A DNA stretch of 64,000 nt from JAHEEL01 sp034660035. GTDB lineage: Bacteria; Actinomycetota; Acidimicrobiia; Spongiisociales; UBA5794. The DNA is taken from contig JAYEIJ010000062.1 of assembly GCA_034660035.1 (NCBI GenBank), forward strand, positions 1 to 64,000, given 5' to 3'. Shown here piece by piece: positions 40,239-48,169 of this stretch. Numbering within the stretch: the stretch's first letter is position 1; every line of letters begins with the position of its first letter. The position numbers were made by a program, and so were the translations under genes. Under the pieces are notes generated by a model, which did not search any database, was not told the DNA's origin, and was given only the letters and a program-made list of their open reading frames with translations.

Positions 40239-41287
40239 CGGTCGCCTCCGGCCACGCTTGGCAAGGCTGCCTTCAACCACTCGCTGATCAACGACGCCTT
40301 CGGAAGGTCCGTCAATGCAGACATTCGCCAACGTCCATCATCGATTCTCTGCATGGCTTGAAGCCGTCGCTCTTCGGATTCGGTCAGATCGAGGTTCGCG
40401 TTGACGGTCGCACCGCCGCCCTGCTCCGAGAAGAAGGGGCGCAACCATCGGTCATGCAGCCCATAGGTGCCGTATGCCCAGTCGATGAGTTCCCGCGTAT
40501 CACTGAAGTGGTCGTCGGAACCCATGACTACGGTCACGATTCTTCGCGGACCCCGTTCGGACACGCCGAGCAAGACCTTGTTCGCGAACGGCGTATCACC
40601 GGTCTTCAGCCCAACGACTCCTGGATACGTCCCGAGAAGCCGATTGGTGCTGTTGACGTGGCGCGTCTTGCCCGTTGGGTCTTCCGGCATCTTGATCGTC
40701 TTGATCCTGGCGATCTGCTGAATATCCGGGTAGTCGAGCGAGGCAACCGTCATCGTGACCAGATCATTGGCGGTCGAGAAGTGGTCGGCATGATCGAGAC
40801 CGTTCGGATTCACGAAGTGCGTGTCGCTCATGCTCAGTTCCGAGGCACGCGCGTTCATCTTCCCGACGAAGGTATCGATGTCTCCATCGCCGACGTGCCA
40901 CGCCAGGGTCAGAGCTGCATCGTTCCCGGACCGGACGAGCATGGCAACCAGGAGGTCGTAGACCGTCCACTGCTCCCCCGCTACGAGACCGGCACTCGAT
41001 CCCCGGCTCGCTGTTGCCTCCGACGGAATCGTCACGATCTCGTCGAGTTCGGCCTCATCGAGGACGATCATGGCGGTCATCACCTTGGTGACCGATGCCA
41101 TCGGACGACGTTCGTCGGCGTTCCACGTCGTAAGCATCACATCGGCCGTCTCGTCGTACACGGCCCACTCGTACGCGGTCACGGTTGGAGGGAGTGGTGG
41201 CGCGATCGGTTCAATCGGCATCGTGGCGGACGATCCGAGCGGTGCGAGGAGCGCGAGAACGAGCGTGGCGGTGGCAGTGGAGATCAT
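40235..41287 (-). CDS. D-alanyl-D-alanine carboxypeptidase (S11 family)
   Basis: 350 residues with a Sec-like signal (TATATLVLALLAPLGSSA). The penicillin-binding motifs are SVTK (Ser nucleophile near residue 65), SGN and LKTGDT. It trims the last D-Ala of peptidoglycan pentapeptides outside the membrane. No C-terminal amphipathic anchor is obvious. It is coupled by 4-bp overlaps to both the MerR gene upstream and hpt downstream, an unusual mix of envelope and salvage genes. Confidence 0.92.
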   Translation of the reverse strand: MISTATATLVLALLAPLGSSATMPIEPIAPPLPPTVTAYEWAVYDETADVMLTTWNADERRPMASVTKVMTAMIVLDEAELDEIVTIPSEATASRGSSAGLVAGEQWTVYDLLVAMLVRSGNDAALTLAWHVGDGDIDTFVGKMNARASELSMSDTHFVNPNGLDHADHFSTANDLVTMTVASLDYPDIQQIARIKTIKMPEDPTGKTRHVNSTNRLLGTYPGVVGLKTGDTPFANKVLLGVSERGPRRIVTVVMGSDDHFSDTRELIDWAYGTYGLHDRWLRPFFSEQGGGATVNANLDLTESEERRLQAMQRIDDGRWRMSALTDLPKASLISEWLKAALPSVAGGDR

Positions 41288-41994
41288 CGTTCGAGGAGGC
41301 TTCGAAGCCTACCCCGCGCGATGCTTTCTTGAAGCACTGCTGCCGCCTGGGCGCAGTCCGCCAGCGTTTCCGCGGCTCGGTGACGATTCTCAGGATTGCG
41401 GTGGCGCAGCAGCGGCGCAACGAGTTGGCCCAGAAGGTCGGTCTGGCGGTCGGCAGCGAGGCGAATGGGCCGCAGGTGCCGCACCTCCAGACCGTGACTC
41501 AGCAAGCGATGTGTTGCCCGTGCGATCGAAAGATCATGATCCCGGAACACTTCGCTTCCATCCGGGAGTTTCATCGGCTCCAGGATCCCGGCATCGATCA
41601 GACTGGTGAGCTGGTGGGCGGACAGCCCGGAAGATCGCATCAATTCGGCCGGTGTCAGCGAGACTCCCGACGTTGCGAAGTAGGCTTCCGGCGGCGGCCC
41701 GGCTTCAGGCGAGACGGGCGACTCGTCCCCATGCTCCCAGGCTGCGAGCTTCGACTTGATCACCTTAAGCGGCAGATAGTGGTCCCGCTGCTCCTTCAAC
41801 ACGTACTCGATGCGACGTACATCCTCTTCGGTGAAGATCCGATAGCCGGATGCGGATCGGCTCGGTTCGACCAGTCCCTGGCTCTCGAGGAACCGCAGCT
41901 TTGACACAGTGACGTCCGGGTACTCCGGCTTGAGTAGGTTGATGACCTCGCCGATGCTCCGAGTCCGAGCGGCCCGTAGCGGCACCGTCGCCAT
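41284..41994 (-). CDS. ftsR: MerR-family regulator, FtsR-like (Rv1828 homologue)
   Basis: 236 residues from ATG 41994. RSIGEVINLLKPEYPDVTVSKLRFLESQGLVEPSRSASGYRIF is the expected winged helix (quoted in part), and the second domain with SLTPAELMRSSGLSAHQLTSLIDAGILEP is a second helix-turn-helix-like unit characteristic of Rv1828/FtsR. In Corynebacterium FtsR activates ftsZ; the target here is unknown. Its ATG shares one base with the FHA stop (TGATG). Confidence 0.87.
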   Translation of the reverse strand: MATVPLRAARTRSIGEVINLLKPEYPDVTVSKLRFLESQGLVEPSRSASGYRIFTEEDVRRIEYVLKEQRDHYLPLKVIKSKLAAWEHGDESPVSPEAGPPPEAYFATSGVSLTPAELMRSSGLSAHQLTSLIDAGILEPMKLPDGSEVFRDHDLSIARATHRLLSHGLEVRHLRPIRLAADRQTDLLGQLVAPLLRHRNPENRHRAAETLADCAQAAAVLQESIARGRLRSLLER

Positions 41995-42416
41995 CAGATG
42001 CTCCCGCGAGCGACGATGAGGTGGAACTTCCCGATGATCACTTCGTCCCCTGCGGAGAGGGCGTACGCGTCGATCCACGTGCCGTTCACATAGGTCCCGT
42101 TCGTGGAACCGAGGTCCTGGACCCGCAGCGCGTCCCCGTCGACGTTGAAAAGGGCGTGGTGGCGGGACACCGTTATGTCGCCGAGGAAGATGTCGCAGTC
42201 CGCACCTCGCCCTGCGATCGTGTCACCATCGGCGAGAACGTACGTCAACCCGGCCTGGGGACCCGTCTCAACGATGAGCGCCCATCCGAAGGCGCCGGCG
42301 ACGGTACTCCCCGACGCCCCGATGGCAGAGGCATCCCGCGCTGGGGTGAAGGTGATGGTCGGATCTCGTTCGACGTCCGGTATCTGCTGCTCTTCTTGGC
42401 GTGCCATGCACACCAT
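41994..42416 (-). CDS. FHA-domain protein, GarA/OdhI-like but with altered N-terminus
   Basis: 140 residues (an alternative ATG at 42407 removes three residues). The FHA domain is clear: GRGADCDIFLGDITVSRHHALF and QDLGSTNGTYVNG, with conserved Arg, Ser, His and Asn phospho-Thr contacts. GarA and OdhI carry an N-terminal E-T-T-S-V phosphorylation motif; here the corresponding stretch reads RDPTITFTPARD. The gene order gcvH, FHA, MerR matches mycobacterial gcvH-garA-Rv1828, so GarA orthology is likely, but control by phosphorylation must differ. Confidence 0.85.
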   Translation of the reverse strand: MVCMARQEEQQIPDVERDPTITFTPARDASAIGASGSTVAGAFGWALIVETGPQAGLTYVLADGDTIAGRGADCDIFLGDITVSRHHALFNVDGDALRVQDLGSTNGTYVNGTWIDAYALSAGDEVIIGKFHLIVARGSI

Positions 42417-42461
42417 GCTACATCAACCCTCGACCATTCCTTGAAGGTTTCGGCTTCGCAG

Positions 42462-42598
42462 TACTCCGTAGTCCGTATTCCGCGATCCGTACCGGACCCC
42501 TTGGCCCGCTCTTGGTTCTCAGCTCTTGGCTCTGGCTGTCCGCTGTCCGCAGTCCGCTTCTGCCTGTTGCCTGTCCCCTGCCCCCTACTCACTCCTCC
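42462..42598. repeat. Long composite heptameric repeat tract reaching into the gcvH stop
   Basis: Two blocks: TACTCCG, TAGTCCG, TATTCCG, CGATCCG, TACCGGA (42462-42496), then after 11 nt thirteen uninterrupted units from GCTCTTG (42508) through CTGTCCG, CAGTCCG, CTGTTGC, CTGTCCC, CTGCCCC to CTCCTCC (42598). The final units contain the gcvH stop codon (42589-42591). It is the longest tract in the window. Confidence 0.92.
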
Positions 42599-42972
42599 GT
42601 GAACGCCGTATATGCAACAGCATCCATCAGGTCGTCGAGGCTCGAACCTTCTGCCGGCGTGATCGTCACGATCCAACCGGCACCGAAGGGATCGGAGTTG
42701 ATGAGTTCGGGTGCGTCCATCAACAACTCGTTGACGGTCGCCACAACGCCTGAGATCGGGGAGTAGACGTCGTTGACCGACTTCGTGGACTCAACCTCTG
42801 CGATGCCCTCCCCCGCTTCCACGATTCGATCCACGTCGGGCAGGTCCACGTACACGACGTCATGGAGCGCCTTCTGTGCGTAATCGCTGATACCAAGGGT
42901 CACGGCGCCGTCGCTCTCCACACGGACCCACTCATGATTGTCTGTGTATCGAAGGTCTTGCGGGATCTGCAC
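42589..42972 (-). CDS. gcvH: Glycine cleavage system H protein
   Basis: 127 residues, GTG start with AGGAG upstream. The lipoylated lysine lies in EVESTKSVNDVYSP (about residue 64); the fold motif GISDYAQKALHDVVYVDLP precedes it. It shuttles the methylamine group between GcvP and GcvT; no other gcv gene is in the window, as in mycobacteria where gcvH sits alone by garA. The last two codons and stop overlap a heptamer repeat. Confidence 0.95.
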   Translation of the reverse strand: MQIPQDLRYTDNHEWVRVESDGAVTLGISDYAQKALHDVVYVDLPDVDRIVEAGEGIAEVESTKSVNDVYSPISGVVATVNELLMDAPELINSDPFGAGWIVTITPAEGSSLDDLMDAVAYTAFTEE

Positions 42973-43005
42973 GTGTCGTCTCCTGTCCTCGCGGGTTCAA
43001 CCACT

Positions 43006-43572
43006 CTACCGCTCTGAGCCGGGCCTCTCGCCCGCGGCTATCGCTGCTCGCATGTCTCCGAGATAGCTGAACCCGACGATGTAGTAGGTCACGAGACCGG
43101 GTACTCCGACGGCGAGAGCAGCCCACCACAACCATCTCGTGTCGAGACCGTGCGCCACGTAGAACATCGTGATCGAGAAGTAGAGCAGGAGCGTTGCGAG
43201 CTTGCCTAGCCAGCGCACGTCGAGCCGCCGGACGCCTTTCGTCCATCCGTAGGCGGCTCCGATCGCGATGACGATCTCCCTGATGATGATGGCCCATGCG
43301 AATACCCATGGGAGAACACCTGTGGTCAGTCCCAGGATCACGGCGACCGCCACAGCGAGCCGATCGGCGATCGGGTCGAGCATCTTCCCGACCTCTGTGA
43401 CCTGATCGAGCCGTCGGGCCAGGTAGCCGTCGATCCAGTCGGTGGCCCCGATGACCCCGAGCAACGCTCCTGCCCAGGCGGTCTCACCGGTCAGAACGAG
43501 CCAGATGAAGACCGGGATGAGAAGCAATCGGAGGACCGACACCGCGTTCGGGATGTTCACTGCTCCCTGCAC
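43006..43572 (-). CDS. pgsA: CDP-alcohol phosphatidyltransferase, PgsA-like
   Basis: 188 residues, GTG start (another GTG four codons downstream is possible). The catalytic signature D-x2-D-G-x2-A-R-x8-G-x3-D-x3-D is exact in TDWIDGYLARRLDQVTEVGK and the following MLDPIAD. Five to six transmembrane helices. It joins CDP-diacylglycerol to a small alcohol, probably glycerol-3-phosphate. In mycobacteria pgsA2 lies a few genes upstream of gcvH. Confidence 0.9.
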   Translation of the reverse strand: MQGAVNIPNAVSVLRLLLIPVFIWLVLTGETAWAGALLGVIGATDWIDGYLARRLDQVTEVGKMLDPIADRLAVAVAVILGLTTGVLPWVFAWAIIIREIVIAIGAAYGWTKGVRRLDVRWLGKLATLLLYFSITMFYVAHGLDTRWLWWAALAVGVPGLVTYYIVGFSYLGDMRAAIAAGERPGSER

Positions 43573-43575
43573 GTT

Positions 43576-43983
43576 CTACGACACCTGAACGACCCGGAAA
43601 CGCACTCGCGCGATCTCCTGATCCTCGAACGAGACCACGAAGGCGTAGCCCTTGGCTTCGGCGAACTGGACGTTGTGGAAGGGGCTGACGATCGGCACGA
43701 TGCTCGTCGCTCCCGGCGGGAGGTTCGGTGGCGCTCCCACCCTCAGTTTCCCTCTAGCCTCCACGTCGAGTCCGTGACCGTCCTCGTCGACAAGGGTGAT
43801 CACGATCTCGAGCTCGCGGTGTCGCTCCTCCGGTTCGATCTCGGCAACCATCGCCAGTGTCAGATTCCGGTGCACCACCGGCAGCGATCGCGCGCTGATC
43901 GTGTCGAAACCCCCACCGAGGACGAACAGTTTCCCTCCCTGGACCTGTGCCGCGTCGGCAAGCATCGCCGTGGTCAATCTCAC
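43576..43983 (-). CDS. DUF6941 family protein
   Basis: 135 residues, GTG start with AAGGAAC upstream. RLTTAMLADAAQVQGGKLFVLGGGFDTI at the N-terminus is the DUF6941 hallmark. The rest (VVHRNLTLAMVAEIEPEER, PFHNVQFAEAKGYAFVVSF) is beta-rich. The family is found in diverse actinobacteria without known function. It ends 3 bp before the pgsA start and is probably co-transcribed. Confidence 0.83.
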   Translation of the reverse strand: MRLTTAMLADAAQVQGGKLFVLGGGFDTISARSLPVVHRNLTLAMVAEIEPEERHRELEIVITLVDEDGHGLDVEARGKLRVGAPPNLPPGATSIVPIVSPFHNVQFAEAKGYAFVVSFEDQEIARVRFRVVQVS

Positions 43984-44205
43984 GTCTGTTCCTTCATCTC
44001 GAGAGCGTTCGTTCGGCCGTTCGGATCACGCAGACAGATCGACCCCCTACAGAGGTGATTCGAGTCGCGGAGTGCCGTGATCATGTTCGCACGATACCGG
44101 CTTGCCGGACGTCAACGGACACCACGCTGTCCCCTGTCCGACGTGATCACCATGAAGATGCGTCGCATCCACGAGGAGCGGGATGTGCCCGCTAATGAGG
44201 AATCA

Positions 44206-46323
44206 CTAGAAGCGGACCCGCCAGAACTGCCGATCGTCTCCGACTCCGCGTATCAGGACGAGGTCGACGTCGTTCTTGCCGTCTACGAAAGCGTCCGGCC
44301 GGATCATCGCCCCGAACTCCGTCTTCCCGTCCTCCGTCTCATCGGAGCGTGTAACGGCAGCGATACGACCGTTCACGACCACGGCGAGGACAAGGTCGTC
44401 ATGGTCATCGCCGTCCTTGTTGATCGTGCCGCTGATCCACGCAGGCACCGACGGTCCATCCACGTCAACAGCACCGAACGCGGAGAGATCCCGGACCCTC
44501 GCCGTGATGCCGGCGCCGGACTGCACCTCGAACTCCTCGATCCGACGGCCGAGGAGATCGGCGTGTCCGGGTGGAGCGAGCCCGAACGGTCCACCGGTCC
44601 CGAAATGATCGATCTTGCGAGCGGCAACCGCCCGAGCCTCGGAGCCGTCTGCACCGATAACGATCGTTCCTTCGGTGCCTTCGATCCGGCTTTCGGTTCG
44701 CTCCGGCCGGTCATCCCCGAACAGCGAGATGCCGTCGGTCGTCCACGGCAGTTCGATCCCGAGCACGTCCGCCAGCGTGGGAAGAACGTCAACGGTCTCT
44801 GCCCGATAATCGTCGATCTCTCCCTGCCCGTGATAGGGACGCTTGATGAAGAGGGGAATGGCGGCGACGTCCCCGACGGTCTCCTCGGTGACGACGCGCC
44901 GGTGCCGGGTGTCCGGTCGTACAGTGATCCCATGGTCGGCTAGGACGACGATCATCGTCTCGTCGTACAGTCCGGCCTCCTCCAGTTCTGCGATCAGATC
45001 TTCGATGACGCCGTCGACGTACCCGACCTGAGCGAGGTGCATCTGGTAAGCCTGATCGACGAGCCACACGTCATCACCCCAGCCGGGACTCACGCTCCCT
45101 GGTGCAGCTCCCGGAGCCGAGTATGTCTGCCCCGATGGAAGATACTCCCACGGTACGTGCGGAACGAGAGCATGAAGGAAGAAGAGCCTCGGCTCCTCTC
45201 CGGATGTTCCGACGCTCTGTGTGAACTGGGCGATCGGTTGGCGGCGGTCCGCCGAGTACGTCAACTCCTGGAAACGAGCGGTGATGTCATAGTCATTTCC
45301 GGCATCTCCACCGGAGAAGTTGGACCACGTCGTGTCGACCGGCGGCAGGTCGTCGGCCATGTCGTTTGGCAGGAACAGGTGTCCGGAGATGATCCTCAGA
45401 TCGTTCACGAGGGCACGCCATCTCTCCCCCATCGGACGCACCGGGCGGCTGGCGTTCTCGCATGCGTACTCAGGGCAGAGGTCGGTCACGGCTTCCTGTA
45501 CCTGGAGGTCGTATGTGTCGGCCAGGAGTGTGAACAGCGTGAACGGATGATCTCCTGCGGTCGGTAGTTTGTTGGGAGGCGGGTTCTTCCCGGAGAGAAT
45601 GGCCGGAAGCGAGTTCTCCGTCTGTTGCTGTACGGTGACCGCGTTCCTGAACCACGTTCCGTCCTCTGCGAGTCGCGCGAAGCCGGGATAGACATCCTCC
45701 TGGATGTTCCCGTCGCCGTCCATCAGAGACGCGATCGGGAACTCGTCGAAGATCACCATGACGATCGGGGCGGGATCCTCGATGGTGATGTGGGATGGCT
45801 GCGCGATCTCGTTGGATGCGAACACGAGTTGCGAGACTGAGGAACCGAAGAGGAACAGACCGAGGACGACGATCGGCGCGATCGCCGAGAAGCGGCCCAC
45901 CGACCGAAGCGATTCGTAGCGGTAGAAGGCGAACGCAGTGGCCAGGCCGGCGGCCCCGGCGAGTACCAGTTCGACCCAGGCCGGGAGACCGGCGAGCGGC
46001 GTGTGCGAGATGATCTGGAGAACGAGCATTCCCCCAAAGATCGCCAAGACGATCCAGTGCAGCACTGTCCCCGTCGGATGATGGAGTTTCCGAACCCCGA
46101 CGACCCCCAATCCGATGAGGAGCGGCATCACGATCGTCAGGAGGAGGCCCAGGAGAACGATGTCGATCGGCGGGGCCGCTCGCGCTAGGAAGAACTCCGC
46201 GTTTCGGCCGAGCAGATCGAGGAGCGGTTGTGCCACCGCGAGCACGAAGAGAACGACACATGACACGACTACGTCGAGCGGCCCGATCCCCTCCGCTCTC
46301 GTTCGGGAGGTCGTTCCGGTCAT
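44206..46323 (-). CDS. Membrane-bound sulfatase/alkaline phosphatase superfamily protein
   Basis: 705 residues. Five N-terminal transmembrane helices (to about residue 175) are followed by an extracytoplasmic alkaline-phosphatase-fold domain. PIVMVIFDEFPIASLMDG carries the metal-binding Asp, FFLHALVPHVPWEYLPS the middle motif and MIVVLADHGITV the second metal site; the nucleophile Thr or Ser region is NAVTVQQQTENSLPAIL. No Cys-x-Pro-x-Arg sulfatase signature is present, so phospho- or alcohol-group transfer is more likely than sulfate ester hydrolysis. It follows the methyltransferase gene by 2 bp. Confidence 0.83.
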   Translation of the reverse strand: MTGTTSRTRAEGIGPLDVVVSCVVLFVLAVAQPLLDLLGRNAEFFLARAAPPIDIVLLGLLLTIVMPLLIGLGVVGVRKLHHPTGTVLHWIVLAIFGGMLVLQIISHTPLAGLPAWVELVLAGAAGLATAFAFYRYESLRSVGRFSAIAPIVVLGLFLFGSSVSQLVFASNEIAQPSHITIEDPAPIVMVIFDEFPIASLMDGDGNIQEDVYPGFARLAEDGTWFRNAVTVQQQTENSLPAILSGKNPPPNKLPTAGDHPFTLFTLLADTYDLQVQEAVTDLCPEYACENASRPVRPMGERWRALVNDLRIISGHLFLPNDMADDLPPVDTTWSNFSGGDAGNDYDITARFQELTYSADRRQPIAQFTQSVGTSGEEPRLFFLHALVPHVPWEYLPSGQTYSAPGAAPGSVSPGWGDDVWLVDQAYQMHLAQVGYVDGVIEDLIAELEEAGLYDETMIVVLADHGITVRPDTRHRRVVTEETVGDVAAIPLFIKRPYHGQGEIDDYRAETVDVLPTLADVLGIELPWTTDGISLFGDDRPERTESRIEGTEGTIVIGADGSEARAVAARKIDHFGTGGPFGLAPPGHADLLGRRIEEFEVQSGAGITARVRDLSAFGAVDVDGPSVPAWISGTINKDGDDHDDLVLAVVVNGRIAAVTRSDETEDGKTEFGAMIRPDAFVDGKNDVDLVLIRGVGDDRQFWRVRF

Positions 46324-46325
46324 CG

Positions 46326-47783
46326 TCAGGCGATCGGTCGGAGAGCGAACATGATTCGGGTGCCGCCCGGCAGTTCCTCTTCGCTCTCAATCACGAAGTG
46401 TTCCTTGAGATATGAGCGCAGATCCGTCTGGTTGTAGTCCCGGTGGATCTCGTGAGGCTTTCTGTTCACCGTGAGTCCACGGACCATCGGATCGTCGGGT
46501 GAGACGAATTCGAAGATCACCCTTGCATCCAGGTCCGCCAGCCAGTCGACGAATGCCTTGAGCGGAACGTTCCGTCCGATGACAAGGTGATGGACCACCG
46601 CCAGGCAGAGGACGAGATCCGGCGACGACCGATCGACCACCGGTGGCCGTTCGAGTCCGCGCCACCCGATGCCGGGCGACGGATCGGCCAGATCCTGGAC
46701 CATCGGAAGAACGTTGTCGGGGCCACTCGCGGACAGCGACCGGTAGAACTCATCGAGGATCACCTCGTCGGCGTCCAGGGCAAGCACATAGCCCGCGGTC
46801 CCGGCAGCCAGTCTCGAGAAGTATCCGTCGTTCGCTCCGACGTCCCAGACAATGGTCGGGGCGTCGGCAGCCAGAGAGCGCGTGATGAATGCCGCCTTGG
46901 CGCCCCGGTGCACTCGCACGTGGTCGCACTCTGTTGCGTATTCGTTCCAACGCGACGAGCCGGGATTCCATTCGAGTCCGCTCACGATCCGACGGAGACC
47001 GTTGACGTTGGACTCGATCATCTCCTTGGTGAACCCGGCGTCCTTGAGTTCGGAGCGGACGTTTCGGCCCCCACCGTGGTCTCGGCGCTCGGCCCGCGCC
47101 GGGAGCACCACGTGGAGCAGTCCGCTCCTACGGAGCAGGTCGCGTGAGGACATGACCCGGCGAAGCTGCTCTGCTGTGAGACCATCGGGCTGGCCGCGCA
47201 GCCAGGGCTGGAACGGGATGCCAACGTGCGCGGTCAGCATCAAGGGGTAGAGGTACTGGCCGAGGAACTGGCGGTATCCGACCCATATGTCGCCCTCTTC
47301 GAGCGCTTCGAACGAGCCGATATCGATGAAGACGGGTTTCCGACCGAGCCACTGAACGTTGAACGGTGTCGAGTCCTTGAGGATCATGTCTTCAGCGAGC
47401 GCCGCCGAAAGAAGATCGAGTTGGAGCATGGCAGCGTCTCGCAGCATCGAGAAGGTCCATTCGTACGGGTACGAGACGATGGGGATCGGGTCGTGTCGCA
47501 GTACCCCGGCCCACTCGACTCCGTCGATCGGCTTCACGTCGACCGCCGGCGTCGTCCCAATGATTCGACCGTCTGCAACGCCTTCGGCGAAGAACCGTGT
47601 GCCTGCGAGTTTCCGCCAGTTCTCCATGGACCGCTGGTCGAGCGCTCGGTAGATCTCGCCGTTCTGATGGAATACCCGACTTCCGGGGTCCCGGAACGAA
47701 CCGGGGTTCACATGGCGAGCACTATCGATCCCGGCCCTTTCCGATTGATGTGCCGCGGCGTCGGGGATTGCGTCGTCCATCAT
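46326..47783 (-). CDS. Two-part SAM-dependent methyltransferase with N-terminal kinase-like region
   Basis: 485 residues. The C-terminal half is a class I methyltransferase: VWDVGANDGYFSRLAAG (SAM loop, about residue 315), LALDADEV, and DLVLCLAVVHHLVIG near residue 395. The N-terminal half contains DMILKDSTPFNVQWLGRKPVFIDIGSFE, which resembles the catalytic and metal loops of aminoglycoside-phosphotransferase-like kinases (D-x-x-x-x-N...D). NoeA-type methyltransferases have similar domains. It sits in an operon with a membrane hydrolase and a tiny membrane protein, suggesting work on an envelope glycan or its lipid-linked precursor. Confidence 0.8.
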   Translation of the reverse strand: MMDDAIPDAAAHQSERAGIDSARHVNPGSFRDPGSRVFHQNGEIYRALDQRSMENWRKLAGTRFFAEGVADGRIIGTTPAVDVKPIDGVEWAGVLRHDPIPIVSYPYEWTFSMLRDAAMLQLDLLSAALAEDMILKDSTPFNVQWLGRKPVFIDIGSFEALEEGDIWVGYRQFLGQYLYPLMLTAHVGIPFQPWLRGQPDGLTAEQLRRVMSSRDLLRRSGLLHVVLPARAERRDHGGGRNVRSELKDAGFTKEMIESNVNGLRRIVSGLEWNPGSSRWNEYATECDHVRVHRGAKAAFITRSLAADAPTIVWDVGANDGYFSRLAAGTAGYVLALDADEVILDEFYRSLSASGPDNVLPMVQDLADPSPGIGWRGLERPPVVDRSSPDLVLCLAVVHHLVIGRNVPLKAFVDWLADLDARVIFEFVSPDDPMVRGLTVNRKPHEIHRDYNQTDLRSYLKEHFVIESEEELPGGTRIMFALRPIA

Positions 47784-47797
47784 GATCGAACCGAACG

Positions 47798-47998
47798 TCA
47801 GTCCGACGACGGATTGGGTGCCGCGTTCTCGTCGGCCTTACTCGGATCAGTGTCCTGCCCCGCCTCGGCCGCCTTGTTCTTCCTGGCCAGCCGACTGCGC
47901 TTGGTCTTGAACAACACTGCGACGCCCGCAGTGCCTCCCAGGAGGGCCTGCACGATAAGGGTGCCGGTTCCGGGATCGAGATATGCAAAGTGAGTCAT
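47798..47998 (-). CDS. Small membrane protein, YIDPGTG-type
   Basis: 66 residues. FAYLDPGTGTLIVQALLGG is the conserved N-terminal motif of a small family that I have seen beside sulfatase-like and methyltransferase genes; one membrane helix (LIVQALLGGTAGVAVLF) and a Lys/Ala-rich soluble tail follow. It lies 14 bp upstream of the methyltransferase gene and is first in the three-gene operon. Function unknown. Confidence 0.78.
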   Translation of the reverse strand: MTHFAYLDPGTGTLIVQALLGGTAGVAVLFKTKRSRLARKNKAAEAGQDTDPSKADENAAPNPSSD

Positions 47999-48169
47999 GG
48001 GAAAGTCCTGTACCGTCCACCCGGGACCGTGCTCGGGCCGACGCGTCGCACGCCGACCGGAGGAAGTCTAACCCTGGATCCTGTCTCGACGGATCGAATC
48101 CCCTGAAATCGTGGCTGATGGTGCTCATCGATTCACCGCCCGAGGCCCTCAACGGGTACCGTGGCCGCC

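Noticed and set aside
42462..42598. CRISPR-like array reading of the heptamer tracts
   Set aside because: Units are 7 nt with no spacers and no cas genes are present.
44077..44943. 288-codon plus-strand frame over the sulfatase-like gene end
   Set aside because: Antisense to the alkaline-phosphatase-fold domain with clear metal motifs; no independent support.
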